Assembly: GCA_023250715.1 (NCBI GenBank)
Contig: JAHFAF010000012.1
Span: forward strand, 1 to 39,487
Direction of reading: 5' to 3'
DNA from: Pseudobdellovibrionaceae bacterium
Lineage (GTDB): Bacteria; Bdellovibrionota; FAC87; UBA2466
Length of the DNA stretch: 39,487 nucleotides
This document shows, in pieces, positions 15,252-23,467 of the stretch (its first letter is position 1; every line of letters begins with the position of its first letter). Made by a program: the position numbers and the translations under genes. The notes beneath the pieces are model-generated. The model was given only the letters and a program-made list of their open reading frames with translations, searched no databases and had not been told where the DNA came from.

Positions 15252-16763
15252 TTACTTAAATCCCTCGAGAAAAAGTAAGAGCCCAGTCTCCTGAAACAAC
15301 TTTTCTTGGCGCTCGGAGTTTAAGCTTTTCAAGAATGGCCAATATTCCTTCAAGACCGCTTTCCTTTCCTTAGTTACTCTTTTCGGATCTCCCATTTCGA
15401 GTCGTGCGTCGCCAAGAGCATCCAACCTCTTCCTCATTTCCTCCAAAATCGGGACATCTTTTTCGTAGCTCATTTCGATCAAAGCGTCGGAGACGTTCCT
15501 CAGATTTCTGCGCGAGAGCCGAAACCTCTTTGGAAGTACTTTACCGAATGGCCGCACCCGTTGGAAAGATCCATTAGACTCCGGATCAAGACATTGAATT
15601 TCATCAAGTTTAGACGCGTAAGCGTTACAGATTTTTTCCGCCCACGCAAATAGGGGGCCGCCGCCTGAATAACTAGCGTAAGCGACCTTCTCGAGCCATT
15701 TACCGTCCTTGTCTTTAAAAATATAACAGTCCCAGTTATAGAGCTGCGTTGGAAAGCATACAGCGCTGCTTGTGGCTGCGGGTGTTCCGCTAGCTTCAAT
15801 CCATGCAAAAGGGTAATCCCACGCATCCTTCTTGGGGATGTATTGGTAGTCTTTATCATAAAGAGTTATCGTCCGCGCTCCGGCCGCGGTATCATCTACG
15901 ACGCGCTTTTCCACCGGTTTAGCCGCGTAAGCAGCCAAAAAATAGGATTGGAACCCTTTGAGCATGAATTCTCTTTTGATACGACAGTAGATTCCTTTTT
16001 TTCGTACCGACTGAACGTATGGTTTTTCTCGGCTCACTTTCACATACCTTTCGGTCACTGGAATGCTCGCCATAAAGCAATACCCCCCAAGCGCCTCGAA
16101 ATAAGTGGGCTCACCCAGAATATCTAAAGACCCGAAAAGAAGACCCTCTTCAATTTTCGAGTAATCACTCCCAATGATGGGTAACTTCCCCCACCAACCC
16201 AGGTCTTTTTCTTTCAAAGGAGATTGGTCGTCACCAAAGGGCGCTGGGAACCATTGGATTTCATATTCTCCCACACGATTTGTTTCCCGGAATTCAGATA
16301 TAGTGTTCCCCGTGGCTTTCAGATAATGCTTGTTATCGAAACGCCCTTGCAAAAGACTTTCTGGCAAAAGGGAGGGGGGATTTTCAGCATATTTAAGAGC
16401 ACGACAAAGGAACTTGTCTCCCAAAAGTCCGCAAACTTGATTATTTCCCAATGACAGAGAGTTCGCCTTGGCGAGTTCAGGATAGTACGAGACTCTTTTA
16501 TCCTTCCATGACCAGCAATAGAGCATGTTGTCATCTTGAGCACATTGCCCTTTTTCGGAGGAAACGATCTGAGAGATAGGTCCGATGTCGTAAAGAAAGT
16601 CTAAGGACTCCGTTTCTCCCGTTGGCCCAAGACAAAAAAGCTCCTTATCCTGGACTGCACAAAGATGCGTGAGTCCACCCGTGACGGAGGCGACGTGACC
16701 TGGCGCCGGTAAGCACATTAGAAAAAAGGCCAGGTACATCACTTTTTCATTCCAACTATTCAT
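15252..16763 (-). CDS. Exported RCC1-like beta-propeller protein A
   Basis: 503 aa from the ATG at 16763, chosen because GGGAGG precedes it and a signal peptide follows (MNSWNEKVMYLAFFLMCLPA); an in-frame ATG 48 nt upstream overlaps the previous gene. The N-terminal half has degenerate RCC1-like blades recognisable as C-(A/V/G)...(L/F).CW: HLCAVQDKELFC, GQCAQDDNMLYCW, QVCGLLGDKFLC, then a blade without Cys, then YC...YC, VCFPTQLYNWDC and ICNAYASKLDEIQC. The C-terminal 90 residues are helical and charged. It is a paralogue of the gene immediately upstream, 13 nt away, and is the last gene of the operon starting near 23387. It is probably periplasmic or on the surface. Function is unknown; propellers of this class bind proteins. 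Confidence 0.8.
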   Translation of the reverse strand: MNSWNEKVMYLAFFLMCLPAPGHVASVTGGLTHLCAVQDKELFCLGPTGETESLDFLYDIGPISQIVSSEKGQCAQDDNMLYCWSWKDKRVSYYPELAKANSLSLGNNQVCGLLGDKFLCRALKYAENPPSLLPESLLQGRFDNKHYLKATGNTISEFRETNRVGEYEIQWFPAPFGDDQSPLKEKDLGWWGKLPIIGSDYSKIEEGLLFGSLDILGEPTYFEALGGYCFMASIPVTERYVKVSREKPYVQSVRKKGIYCRIKREFMLKGFQSYFLAAYAAKPVEKRVVDDTAAGARTITLYDKDYQYIPKKDAWDYPFAWIEASGTPAATSSAVCFPTQLYNWDCYIFKDKDGKWLEKVAYASYSGGGPLFAWAEKICNAYASKLDEIQCLDPESNGSFQRVRPFGKVLPKRFRLSRRNLRNVSDALIEMSYEKDVPILEEMRKRLDALGDARLEMGDPKRVTKERKAVLKEYWPFLKSLNSERQEKLFQETGLLLFLEGFK

Positions 16764-16776
16764 TTTCGTTCCTCCC

Positions 16777-18318
16777 TTAACTCGATTCCAATGATAAATA
16801 AAATCCCACAATCAACCCCATCAGGCCCGGCGTTTTAGTCTTCGGATAAGCTGCCATCCGCTCGAAATATGTCTTATGACGCTTTAGCATGTTACCAACA
16901 GCGCTAATCTCCATCGGATGAGGATCGGCTGCGAACTCACCAAGCGCAGCAACGATAGTATCAAGGGTGGCCTTATCATCTTTGCGCGGTAGAAATTTCC
17001 TATGGGAGTTCAATGCGGTGATCAATAACAGCACAGACATCTCCGCCCTCTTTTCATCCGGTGAAAAATCTTGGAGTGATTTAATTCCATTAGCCAAATT
17101 CATAATGGTAAGTTGGCGCAAAAAATTCGTGGGAATATCGTTTCGAAAGTTTGGGATTTCTACATTTTCTAAAACTGGCCTAAGTAAATTAGCAAAAAAA
17201 AGTTCAGTCCCTGGCTGGCCCGCGAGAACCTCTTTCGCCTTGGCCAACACGGCTGCGTCTCGGTCATATAGCAATTCATCAATCCTTCCCAAGGTGTCTG
17301 CCAGAAAAAGGTCTGAGAAATCAAAATAGCTCATCAGTGTGATCGATCCCCTCACGCTAAACGGCTGGTTTGTCTCTCCAGCTTTCGTACATCGAATAGT
17401 TCCAGTATTTGTCACCAAACAGATCTCCTGTCCCACCATAACAGGCTTCGAGATGTCCGTTGGGGGTAGCGCAATAGTGGTGAGTGCGTTTTGACAAAGA
17501 GTTTCATTGGGATAACGACGAAAGCATTTTGAATCCGGGGCCCTTGCTGTCACCCCACATTGGATCGTCCGTTCATCCAAAGAACGAATACAAAAAGCTC
17601 CGTGAGTGTCCGAAAAGATCGGAGAAATATCCGCTGAGAGATTTCCTCTAAAAAAGGTGGAGAATTTCGGATGTTGAGGAAGGCCCTCCAGCCCCTCCTC
17701 CAGCCCAGTGAGATCGGAGCAGGAAAAATGGCCTGTAAAGACGGGCTTCTGTGGTTGAACGCAGAGCGAATTTCCAACAATTAAGGGTTTTACGTCTGGT
17801 GCCAGACCACTGACCGCGTAAGACGCCTTTTCTTTGCCGTTGATTCTCCCCGTACAAAGCAAGCGAGTTGCGGCTGCATCTTCAAAACGGCAGGTAAATG
17901 ACGCTCCCACCAAAGAATCGCTGGTTGCTAACCCCGTTATTGGTGCAAAAGTGTGTTCGACGCAGGAGACTCTCCCTGATTTTTTTCCGCAAGCGTGGTT
18001 TTCTGTGACGTGGATATTACTAATCTCTGTAAACTCCGGGTGGGAATCTAATATCTCGGGGGCTCCCCATTTCCAACAATGCAACGCAAGCGAATCGCGA
18101 ACACATTGAACCGAATCAGTTGAGAAGGTGGCTAGGGGAAGAGTGAACTGTGGAAGCCTTTCCTTCGCTAACGGAACTCCCTTTTCCCAGCATTTGAACC
18201 CATCGGCATCGATCGCACATACTCGATTGGTACCCCCCGTAAAGTGAAGCCACTTAGCGACGGCGCCATAAGCTCCGCTCGGCTGCAATATTAGAAACAC
18301 GGAAAAGAGCAACTTCAC
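16777..18318 (-). CDS. Exported RCC1-like beta-propeller protein B
   Basis: 513 aa, starting with GTG inside a GTGA overlap with the stop of the protease gene; AAGGTGG lies about 8 nt upstream, so translation is coupled. The signal peptide is MKLLFSVFLILQPSGAYG. Seven RCC1-like blades can be counted, each with a Cys pair: RVCAIDADGFKCW, VQCVRDSLALHCW, HACGKKSGRVSC, FTCRFEDAAATRLLC, SLCVQPQKPVFTGHFSC, AFCIRSLDERTIQC and EICLVTNTGTIRC. Seven is the number of blades in a closed RCC1 propeller, and the paired cysteines suggest a disulfide staple per blade in an oxidising compartment. A helical C-terminal domain of about 150 residues follows. It is a paralogue of the downstream gene. The function is not recognised. 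Confidence 0.82.
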   Translation of the reverse strand: MKLLFSVFLILQPSGAYGAVAKWLHFTGGTNRVCAIDADGFKCWEKGVPLAKERLPQFTLPLATFSTDSVQCVRDSLALHCWKWGAPEILDSHPEFTEISNIHVTENHACGKKSGRVSCVEHTFAPITGLATSDSLVGASFTCRFEDAAATRLLCTGRINGKEKASYAVSGLAPDVKPLIVGNSLCVQPQKPVFTGHFSCSDLTGLEEGLEGLPQHPKFSTFFRGNLSADISPIFSDTHGAFCIRSLDERTIQCGVTARAPDSKCFRRYPNETLCQNALTTIALPPTDISKPVMVGQEICLVTNTGTIRCTKAGETNQPFSVRGSITLMSYFDFSDLFLADTLGRIDELLYDRDAAVLAKAKEVLAGQPGTELFFANLLRPVLENVEIPNFRNDIPTNFLRQLTIMNLANGIKSLQDFSPDEKRAEMSVLLLITALNSHRKFLPRKDDKATLDTIVAALGEFAADPHPMEISAVGNMLKRHKTYFERMAAYPKTKTPGLMGLIVGFYLSLESS

Positions 18319-19805
18319 GGATATTCCACCTTCAGCTCGTCAATTCTGTTTTCCACCTGACGCAGTGTCTTTTTGAGCGCGATCGTTTTTTCTGAATCTA
18401 TATTAAGAAGAATCGCCCAGTCGTCCTTATAGGAACTACGTAAACGGGCGACATCCGAGGAATAGATCACTCGCCATTCGAGTTTCATTAATCTTGCAAG
18501 AAATCCCAGTTCCCGAAACAGCGACTTGGTGGATTCCTTCTTAATGAAGGGGGCCAGGGATAAGAGGCTAGCTTCCATAGTAGTCGCGTAAGCCTGAAAG
18601 TCGGCCGCGCTTTTCGAGTCCGGTTCATCGCCCATTGCGATCTCGACGCTAATCAGTTTAGGATCCTTGCGTTTTACGAAATAATCTTCGACGGAGTGAA
18701 TGGGCTCAGTACTCAACTTTCCCTTTCCCACCCTCTTGAAGAAGAAGGGAATCTTTATTGGGGTAAAACGGGTCCGGTTCTTCACGCCAGCGAACCATTC
18801 TTTGAGAGGGGAATGGTACAGTTTTGTTTTTCCCTCTGAATAATCATTGCGATCGATGGTCAATAAACAGTCCGTTTTCAAATCTAGAACCCCGCCTCCG
18901 ACACCGTCACCACCACCAACCCCATCGCCTCCGCCCACTCCATCTCCCCCGCCAATCTTGAAAGTCGCTTCTGTCCTTTTGCAATTTGAAACCTGGAATT
19001 GCAGACCTTGCGTATGGAAGATAGTTTCTCTTCTCGCCTGCTCCTCAGGATTCCACATGAAGTAAGGGCGATACTCTGAAGGCAGGAAGAAATATTCCGC
19101 AAGCCATTCTGAGACCACATGGCTAGGCAATAGAATAGGTTGGTTTTCGACCACCTTTGATTCCGGTGAAAAGAAGGCCACCTCCGATTCATCGATGGAA
19201 ACCAACTTTCTTAACTGACGCGTTAAGAACCCGTACACCAGGTCGCCTCCCGGTGAAAACACAGGCCCCCCGCTCATACCGAACTCCGCGAACCCCATTC
19301 CCAATAGAACTACCTTACTCAGAAGGGGAAAGCCGTGGAGAGACGTTTGTGGAATCAGAACATAACCCCTTTTGTTATGGATGAGTTCTGTTTCGGTAAA
19401 GGAGGCAAATCCCGTAATCACGACCTTCTCATTTTCTTCGAAGAGATGATCCTTCGCGAGCACTTCGAGAGTGGGAAGATCCGTCGACGGGTATCCCGGG
19501 GGGTCTACTTCGTATAGCGCGAGATCATTTCCCGCTTCCGCCGCCAAAAATCGCAGTTTCTTTCGCTCTAGGTTAATATCTGAAAATTCTGCGCAATAAT
19601 CGGTGTTCTCACGAAGTAAGACGGCGTGGCCTGCCCCCAATACGTATTCTTTGTTATCCCGTTGAAAGCGAAACCCACTTCCTTTCCACTTGAGATCGGA
19701 GGTCTCGCAAAGGCCTGAATGGGTCTTTACGATCGCAAGATCCGAAATAGGTACGGCAATCACCGGAAAGGCAACTATCAACGCGAATAAGGCGATATGT
19801 CTCAT
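18315..19805 (-). CDS. Exported trypsin-like serine protease with extended C-terminal region
   Basis: 496 aa from the ATG at 19805, which has GGAGG 7 nt upstream, overlaps the stop of the regulator gene by 4 nt (ATGA), and opens a signal peptide (MRHIALFALIVAFPVIAVP). A chymotrypsin-fold (S1/trypsin-like) triad is visible: His60 in LGAGHAV, Asp94 in AGNDLALY, and Ser178 in FGMSGGPVF. The protease domain ends near residue 240. A C-terminal region of about 250 residues follows that I do not recognise. It contains a low-complexity insert GGGDGV repeated three times (residues about 285-306) and a helical tail resembling in character those of the RCC1-like neighbours. It probably acts in the periplasm or outside the cell; the substrate is unknown. 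Its tight coupling to a regulator and two propeller proteins suggests they work together. Confidence 0.85.
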   Translation of the reverse strand: MRHIALFALIVAFPVIAVPISDLAIVKTHSGLCETSDLKWKGSGFRFQRDNKEYVLGAGHAVLLRENTDYCAEFSDINLERKKLRFLAAEAGNDLALYEVDPPGYPSTDLPTLEVLAKDHLFEENEKVVITGFASFTETELIHNKRGYVLIPQTSLHGFPLLSKVVLLGMGFAEFGMSGGPVFSPGGDLVYGFLTRQLRKLVSIDESEVAFFSPESKVVENQPILLPSHVVSEWLAEYFFLPSEYRPYFMWNPEEQARRETIFHTQGLQFQVSNCKRTEATFKIGGGDGVGGGDGVGGGDGVGGGVLDLKTDCLLTIDRNDYSEGKTKLYHSPLKEWFAGVKNRTRFTPIKIPFFFKRVGKGKLSTEPIHSVEDYFVKRKDPKLISVEIAMGDEPDSKSAADFQAYATTMEASLLSLAPFIKKESTKSLFRELGFLARLMKLEWRVIYSSDVARLRSSYKDDWAILLNIDSEKTIALKKTLRQVENRIDELKVEYP

Positions 19806-21712
19806 AATGAGGCCTCCAAGACTTTTGAATGATATCTGGTATGTCTTCCCTTTCCCTCGCGATCGACCAACCCCTTTTCGATCCAACTGGAAAGAATACG
19901 ATTCATGCTGCTTCGTGGTTTCTTGAATTTAAGTTCCAATTCATTACGACTTTGAAAGCCCTGCCAAACGGGCCGTGGAACCACCCCGGCCACCAAGCGC
20001 TCTGCAGATGAGCTAGAAACTAATTTTTTAGAATTTGGAAAGTATCCCGACATCTGCGCCTCATGCGGCCTTCGTTTAAAATCGCAGATACACCAATCAC
20101 CCTCTCCGATAACGAAACCCGCCTTCACACGAAACGTGAAAGTTTCCGGCATTATTTTCTTGAGGCGCGAAAGCAAATTAGAGACCTTGCCACCATGGTC
20201 CAAAAAATCGAACCGAGAAATGTCGAAGACATGCCTTGAAAATTCCTCCAAACTTACAGTGCCCCTTTTCTTTAGGAGGTCCAACGCAAGGACCGCGGAT
20301 TTGGAAATATGATTTCTTCCCTGCCTATCAGTAATTTGATGAAGCGTAAGATCAATGAGGATAATCCTAGCAGGAAAATTCGATGGGACTTTATCTATCA
20401 AAGAACGCAAGGACTCTACGAGAGAAGCAAGACACGTGGGCGCCACTTTGTTGGAGGAAAGAGCAGACTCTATCAATGAACGAAAGAGTAGCTCATCGGA
20501 ACTCCATAAGGGGCTACTCTTGAGATTAAAAAGATACTCGTCAGATTTTGCTATATCTCCGTCTCGCAATGCGACAAACAATTGGATAAAGAGATATTCG
20601 TACTGGAGCAAGGAGTAGCCGGGATTTTCCTTTGATTGGAATAGGGACAAGACTTCTTCGATCTTTGCCTCGCTTTTCGAATCGAAGAGACCAACCCAGC
20701 TGAGAGCATTTCGAATGAGATAATAGTCTTCCCAGGTGGTACGGTGGGACCAATCTAAGTCCAAGTTTTCCACTAGAACCGCGACTTTGAGAAACGGAAA
20801 CTGATTCGGAGCGCAAAGCCATTTCCAAACCCACGAGTAGAGGCGATCCACATGCTCAGATGGCTTGATAATCCTCAGATCATCGGGATGAAAAATACCC
20901 GCTAATGTTCGAAAACGGTAAGCACAGTAATCGATGGTACAACAAGCCCCCGCCAACTCACCCAGAAACTCCCCGCCTGTATCGGCACGATAGCCGGCGT
21001 GGTAAGGAAGCGACTGAAGCCATTCAACGTAATAGGTGGGCTGCTCGACGCCTGAGCCAGCCCCCTCCAAACCTATCTCGATCGCCTTTCTGATCTCGCC
21101 CTTACGAAAAAACAGCCTTTGCTTCAACGCCTTGAGCTGAGATAGGACTTTTGAAACTGTCTTCTTATCCTTTATACCCGATAGAAGGGTCTCGATCTCC
21201 TCTAGTTTGTCATTATAAGGAATCCCCAGGTTCTCTTTGCACAAAACAATGTTGGTCTTCGCGCAGAGTTTCTGAAAAATTGTGGGAGCTTGTCTCTCCC
21301 ATTGAACCAAACTCTCAAATGCCGAGTAGTACTCACCACGACCAAAATCCAACATTGCCTTTTCGTATGAGTAGTAACAATGACTCATCAAGTCTATTTG
21401 TCTTGAGTTTCTTTCGACCTTTTCGAGCATTTCTTTCGAGTAATGATGGGCTTTGTTCGACCTCGCTAAAGAGGAGCTGAGCAGAAGAAGATCAACAATA
21501 CTTTCTCGGTTTGGGGATTTTAGCAACAATTGCACTTCCGCCTCAGAGAGGCTTCCAAGCGGGATTTGTAGTTCCTGTTTGAGCTTCGACAAGAGAGGGA
21601 GACAAGTATCGAAGTCATGATTGATCTTTAGCTCCCATGCTCGATCAATTTCCGCCGCAAGCTTAAGGGACGATTTTTCCCGTGTGGGTGCCACTTCAAT
21701 TCTCGAACTCAA
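19802..21712 (-). CDS. Cytosolic helical-repeat protein with two C-terminal winged-helix-like segments (putative regulator)
   Basis: 636 aa without a signal peptide. Residues about 1-450 are helical with TPR-like spacing (for example HCYYSYEKAMLDFGRGEYYS and FRKGEIRKAIEIGLEGA). Residues about 468-537 resemble an OmpR/SARP-type winged helix (SAVLALDLLKKRGTVSLEEF, then KVSNLLSRLKKI). The last 52 residues look like a second winged helix of MarR/GntR type (SRNELELKFKKPRSSMNRI, then EKGLVDREGKGRHTRYH). This suggests a transcription factor sensing a protein partner through its helical repeats. The frame opens with TTG at 21712, overlapping the upstream gene by 17 nt; a GTG at 21694 is an alternative. 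Its stop overlaps the protease start by 4 nt. It probably controls this operon, but that is inference. Confidence 0.75.
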   Translation of the reverse strand: MSSRIEVAPTREKSSLKLAAEIDRAWELKINHDFDTCLPLLSKLKQELQIPLGSLSEAEVQLLLKSPNRESIVDLLLLSSSLARSNKAHHYSKEMLEKVERNSRQIDLMSHCYYSYEKAMLDFGRGEYYSAFESLVQWERQAPTIFQKLCAKTNIVLCKENLGIPYNDKLEEIETLLSGIKDKKTVSKVLSQLKALKQRLFFRKGEIRKAIEIGLEGAGSGVEQPTYYVEWLQSLPYHAGYRADTGGEFLGELAGACCTIDYCAYRFRTLAGIFHPDDLRIIKPSEHVDRLYSWVWKWLCAPNQFPFLKVAVLVENLDLDWSHRTTWEDYYLIRNALSWVGLFDSKSEAKIEEVLSLFQSKENPGYSLLQYEYLFIQLFVALRDGDIAKSDEYLFNLKSSPLWSSDELLFRSLIESALSSNKVAPTCLASLVESLRSLIDKVPSNFPARIILIDLTLHQITDRQGRNHISKSAVLALDLLKKRGTVSLEEFSRHVFDISRFDFLDHGGKVSNLLSRLKKIMPETFTFRVKAGFVIGEGDWCICDFKRRPHEAQMSGYFPNSKKLVSSSSAERLVAGVVPRPVWQGFQSRNELELKFKKPRSSMNRILSSWIEKGLVDREGKGRHTRYHSKVLEASL

Positions 21713-22472
21713 CGATTTTCTTGTTACCGAACTTGTCTAGGTAGATATCGTTCAGGCCCTCGATCTCCAGAACAATGATGTAGGGAACAGTAGCTGTGGA
21801 GGGGACTTTACGAAACTCCTCATAGAGCTCATTCCGGATCGCAACACTTACTGTAAGGGCTTCATCAAAGGTCTTGGGAACATCTCCTTCATTGGCCTCG
21901 GCGGCTGCGATCACGTCCGCCACTCTATTTTTTACTGATTCAATTTTATTCTGAAAACCTCGGGCGACATCGTGCCGTTCTAGGTCCATTAAAAGACTGA
22001 GAATATTGGTAAATGTCGATAGAGTGTGTTGAGTAATGTAGATTTTTTTCAGGCCTTGGTTTTGGGCAATTTTTTCGGTGAATCGGAGTAATTTATCTAG
22101 AAGAAAACCCGTTTTCCTTGAGGAGATTTCCGAAAAATAGGCTTTGTGAGCCCGGTAATTGTAAATGAGATTTTGAAATTCTTGGAAAGTCTCCGCATGA
22201 CCAATTCCTTTTTCCTTGTCCTCAATTAGATCGAAGACTCGTTTCGAGCTTCCTCTTAGTACGAGAAGCTTTGGCTGATCGGCTCGTTTTACAAAGCCAC
22301 GGACATAGTCAATGACCCTAATCTGCCGGGAAACACAATCCCGAGAATCCATGCACTGAAACTCGGAACTCCCTTCCTCTGGGGTTGGAGGGAGATCCAA
22401 TTTCAGCTCATCCCCAGAGGCCAAGCGAGAAAATAGAATCAGCCCCAACATCAAGAATGCTTGTGCTTTCAT
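21696..22472 (-). CDS. Exported helical protein of unknown function
   Basis: 258 aa from the ATG at 22472, which opens a plausible signal peptide (MKAQAFLMLGLILFSRLASG). A GTG 51 nt upstream is in frame but would put 17 extra residues before the signal. The mature protein begins with a short Pro-rich stretch and a Cys pair (FQCMDSRDCVSRQ), then is mostly charged alpha-helix (LLDKLLRFTEKIAQNQGLKK, FQNKIESVKNRVADVIAAA), ending in a short beta-rich tail (VPYIIVLEIEGLNDIYLD). I recognise no family. Its stop lies within the regulator gene (17-nt overlap), so the two are coupled. The region just upstream contains a TTGACA box, a 15-bp palindrome and phased direct repeats. Confidence 0.72.
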   Translation of the reverse strand: MKAQAFLMLGLILFSRLASGDELKLDLPPTPEEGSSEFQCMDSRDCVSRQIRVIDYVRGFVKRADQPKLLVLRGSSKRVFDLIEDKEKGIGHAETFQEFQNLIYNYRAHKAYFSEISSRKTGFLLDKLLRFTEKIAQNQGLKKIYITQHTLSTFTNILSLLMDLERHDVARGFQNKIESVKNRVADVIAAAEANEGDVPKTFDEALTVSVAIRNELYEEFRKVPSTATVPYIIVLEIEGLNDIYLDKFGNKKIVEFEN

Positions 22473-22492
22473 TACCAGATGCTTATGAAAAC

Positions 22493-22507
22493 TGACACTT
22501 TGTGTCA
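22493..22507. promoter_or_regulatory. Palindromic operator-like site overlapping a TTGACA box
   Basis: TGACACTTTGTGTCA is a perfect inverted repeat with 6-bp arms around a 3-bp centre. On the minus strand it overlaps a consensus -35 box (TTGACA). A weak -10 candidate (TAAGCA) lies 17 nt downstream, just before the ATG at 22472, which would make the transcript leaderless or nearly so. A 13/15 match occurs at 12954-12968 before the helicase gene. Confidence 0.5.
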
Positions 22508-22513
22508 ATTCAT

Positions 22514-22532
22514 TACTTCTCACTTCTTCTCA
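22514..22532 (-). promoter_or_regulatory. Direct repeats TGAGAAGAA / TGAGAAGTA, 10-bp period
   Basis: On the minus strand TGAGAAGAA (22524-22532) is followed by TGAGAAGTA (22514-22522), one helical turn apart and about 45 bp upstream of the ATG at 22472. The same 9-mer is duplicated at 23468-23487 upstream of the preceding gene. It is a candidate binding site for a regulator that recognises direct repeats. Confidence 0.5.
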
Positions 22533-22563
22533 CAACCGGTTCTTTTCTATCAAGAGCCCTGGA

Positions 22564-22589
22564 GGGGGAAAGGAAATGACCTCTCCCCC
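22564..22589 (-). terminator. Strong hairpin without U-tract between two operon genes
   Basis: On the minus strand GGGGGAGAGG pairs with CCTTTCCCCC (10-bp stem, one G-U) around the loop TCATTT. It begins 9 nt after the stop of the upstream gene (22599). No T-run follows, so it is more likely an attenuator or an RNA-processing/stability element than a full terminator. Confidence 0.5.
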
Positions 22590-22598
22590 GAGTTACAA

Positions 22599-23387
22599 CT
22601 ACTCCAATTCTTCTTTGATCGCATAGCGCAAAGCTAGAAGATCAATGGCCTTTCTATCGAGGAATTTTGTTCTCAACAGACGGTCAATGACCGGCCGACT
22701 GTAGTTAATCGCTTCCAGCACAGCCTTTAGTTGAACGCGGACTTCGTGCTTTTCACTTTGTCCAACCGATGCGGCGTACAAACTCGATGCTGCCATTTTT
22801 ACGGGCAGCATGTAGGGGACATACTCAAGCTTCACGTCGAGATGGGGCTCAATCTGCTCCACCTTCCTGATGACAGCTTCCGCTAGAGCGGAGATGATCT
22901 TCGAGTAGGCATGGTAACGAATCTCGTGCTTGTAAATATTTGGATCGAACGCATCATCGAGATCTTCTGCGATTTGCAGAGACTGAGTTACCTTAACATC
23001 GAGAACTCTCACCTCTCCACCGTCGACATGGCGAAATTCAAGGGAATGTACCACTTCATTGATCGCAACGGCATAACTTGGATCGCTGGCAGGTATTAGC
23101 AATGTTGGATGTTTACGATTTCCATTCACCCACACCTCAATTTTGGCCTGGCGATTTAACGCCTCTGCCTGAACGAACGCCGTCTTCACTTTTCGCCAAC
23201 CTTTTTCTAATTCAACTACCTTGACGCTACCCGGGGGCAGATTGAACTTTCCCGATGGCACAGTCACAGTCTCGAACTTCTCTCTCTCTGTGAAAGTCTC
23301 CTCCTCCGCGCTTGCAAAACCCGGTGTCAAAAGGAAAAGGAACGCGGTCAAAAAGACCAAATTTTTAGTTACCGTTTTGAACTTCAT
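22599..23387 (-). CDS. Exported protein of unknown function, first gene of the 15-23 kb gene set
   Basis: 262 aa from the ATG at 23387, which has AAGGAG at ideal spacing; an in-frame start 63 nt upstream lacks these features. The signal peptide is MKFKTVTKNLVFLTAFLFLL followed by TPGFASA. The first half of the mature protein is beta-rich (VTVPSGKFNLPPGSVKVVEL, KIEVWVNGNRKHPTLLIP). The second half is helical (YHAYSKIISALAEAVIRKVE, YSRPVIDRLLRTKFLDRKA). No cysteines or catalytic motifs stand out, and I recognise no family. A hairpin without a U-tract and operator-like repeats separate it from the next gene, so it could be a separately regulated first cistron of the same functional set. Confidence 0.73.
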   Translation of the reverse strand: MKFKTVTKNLVFLTAFLFLLTPGFASAEEETFTEREKFETVTVPSGKFNLPPGSVKVVELEKGWRKVKTAFVQAEALNRQAKIEVWVNGNRKHPTLLIPASDPSYAVAINEVVHSLEFRHVDGGEVRVLDVKVTQSLQIAEDLDDAFDPNIYKHEIRYHAYSKIISALAEAVIRKVEQIEPHLDVKLEYVPYMLPVKMAASSLYAASVGQSEKHEVRVQLKAVLEAINYSRPVIDRLLRTKFLDRKAIDLLALRYAIKEELE

Positions 23388-23467
23388 GGAACTCTCCTTA
23401 GTTAAAAGTTTTTCCGTTGCCAGAATGGGGGGGCGAGGAGGCAGACTCAAGCAGTAAGAATATTTCT

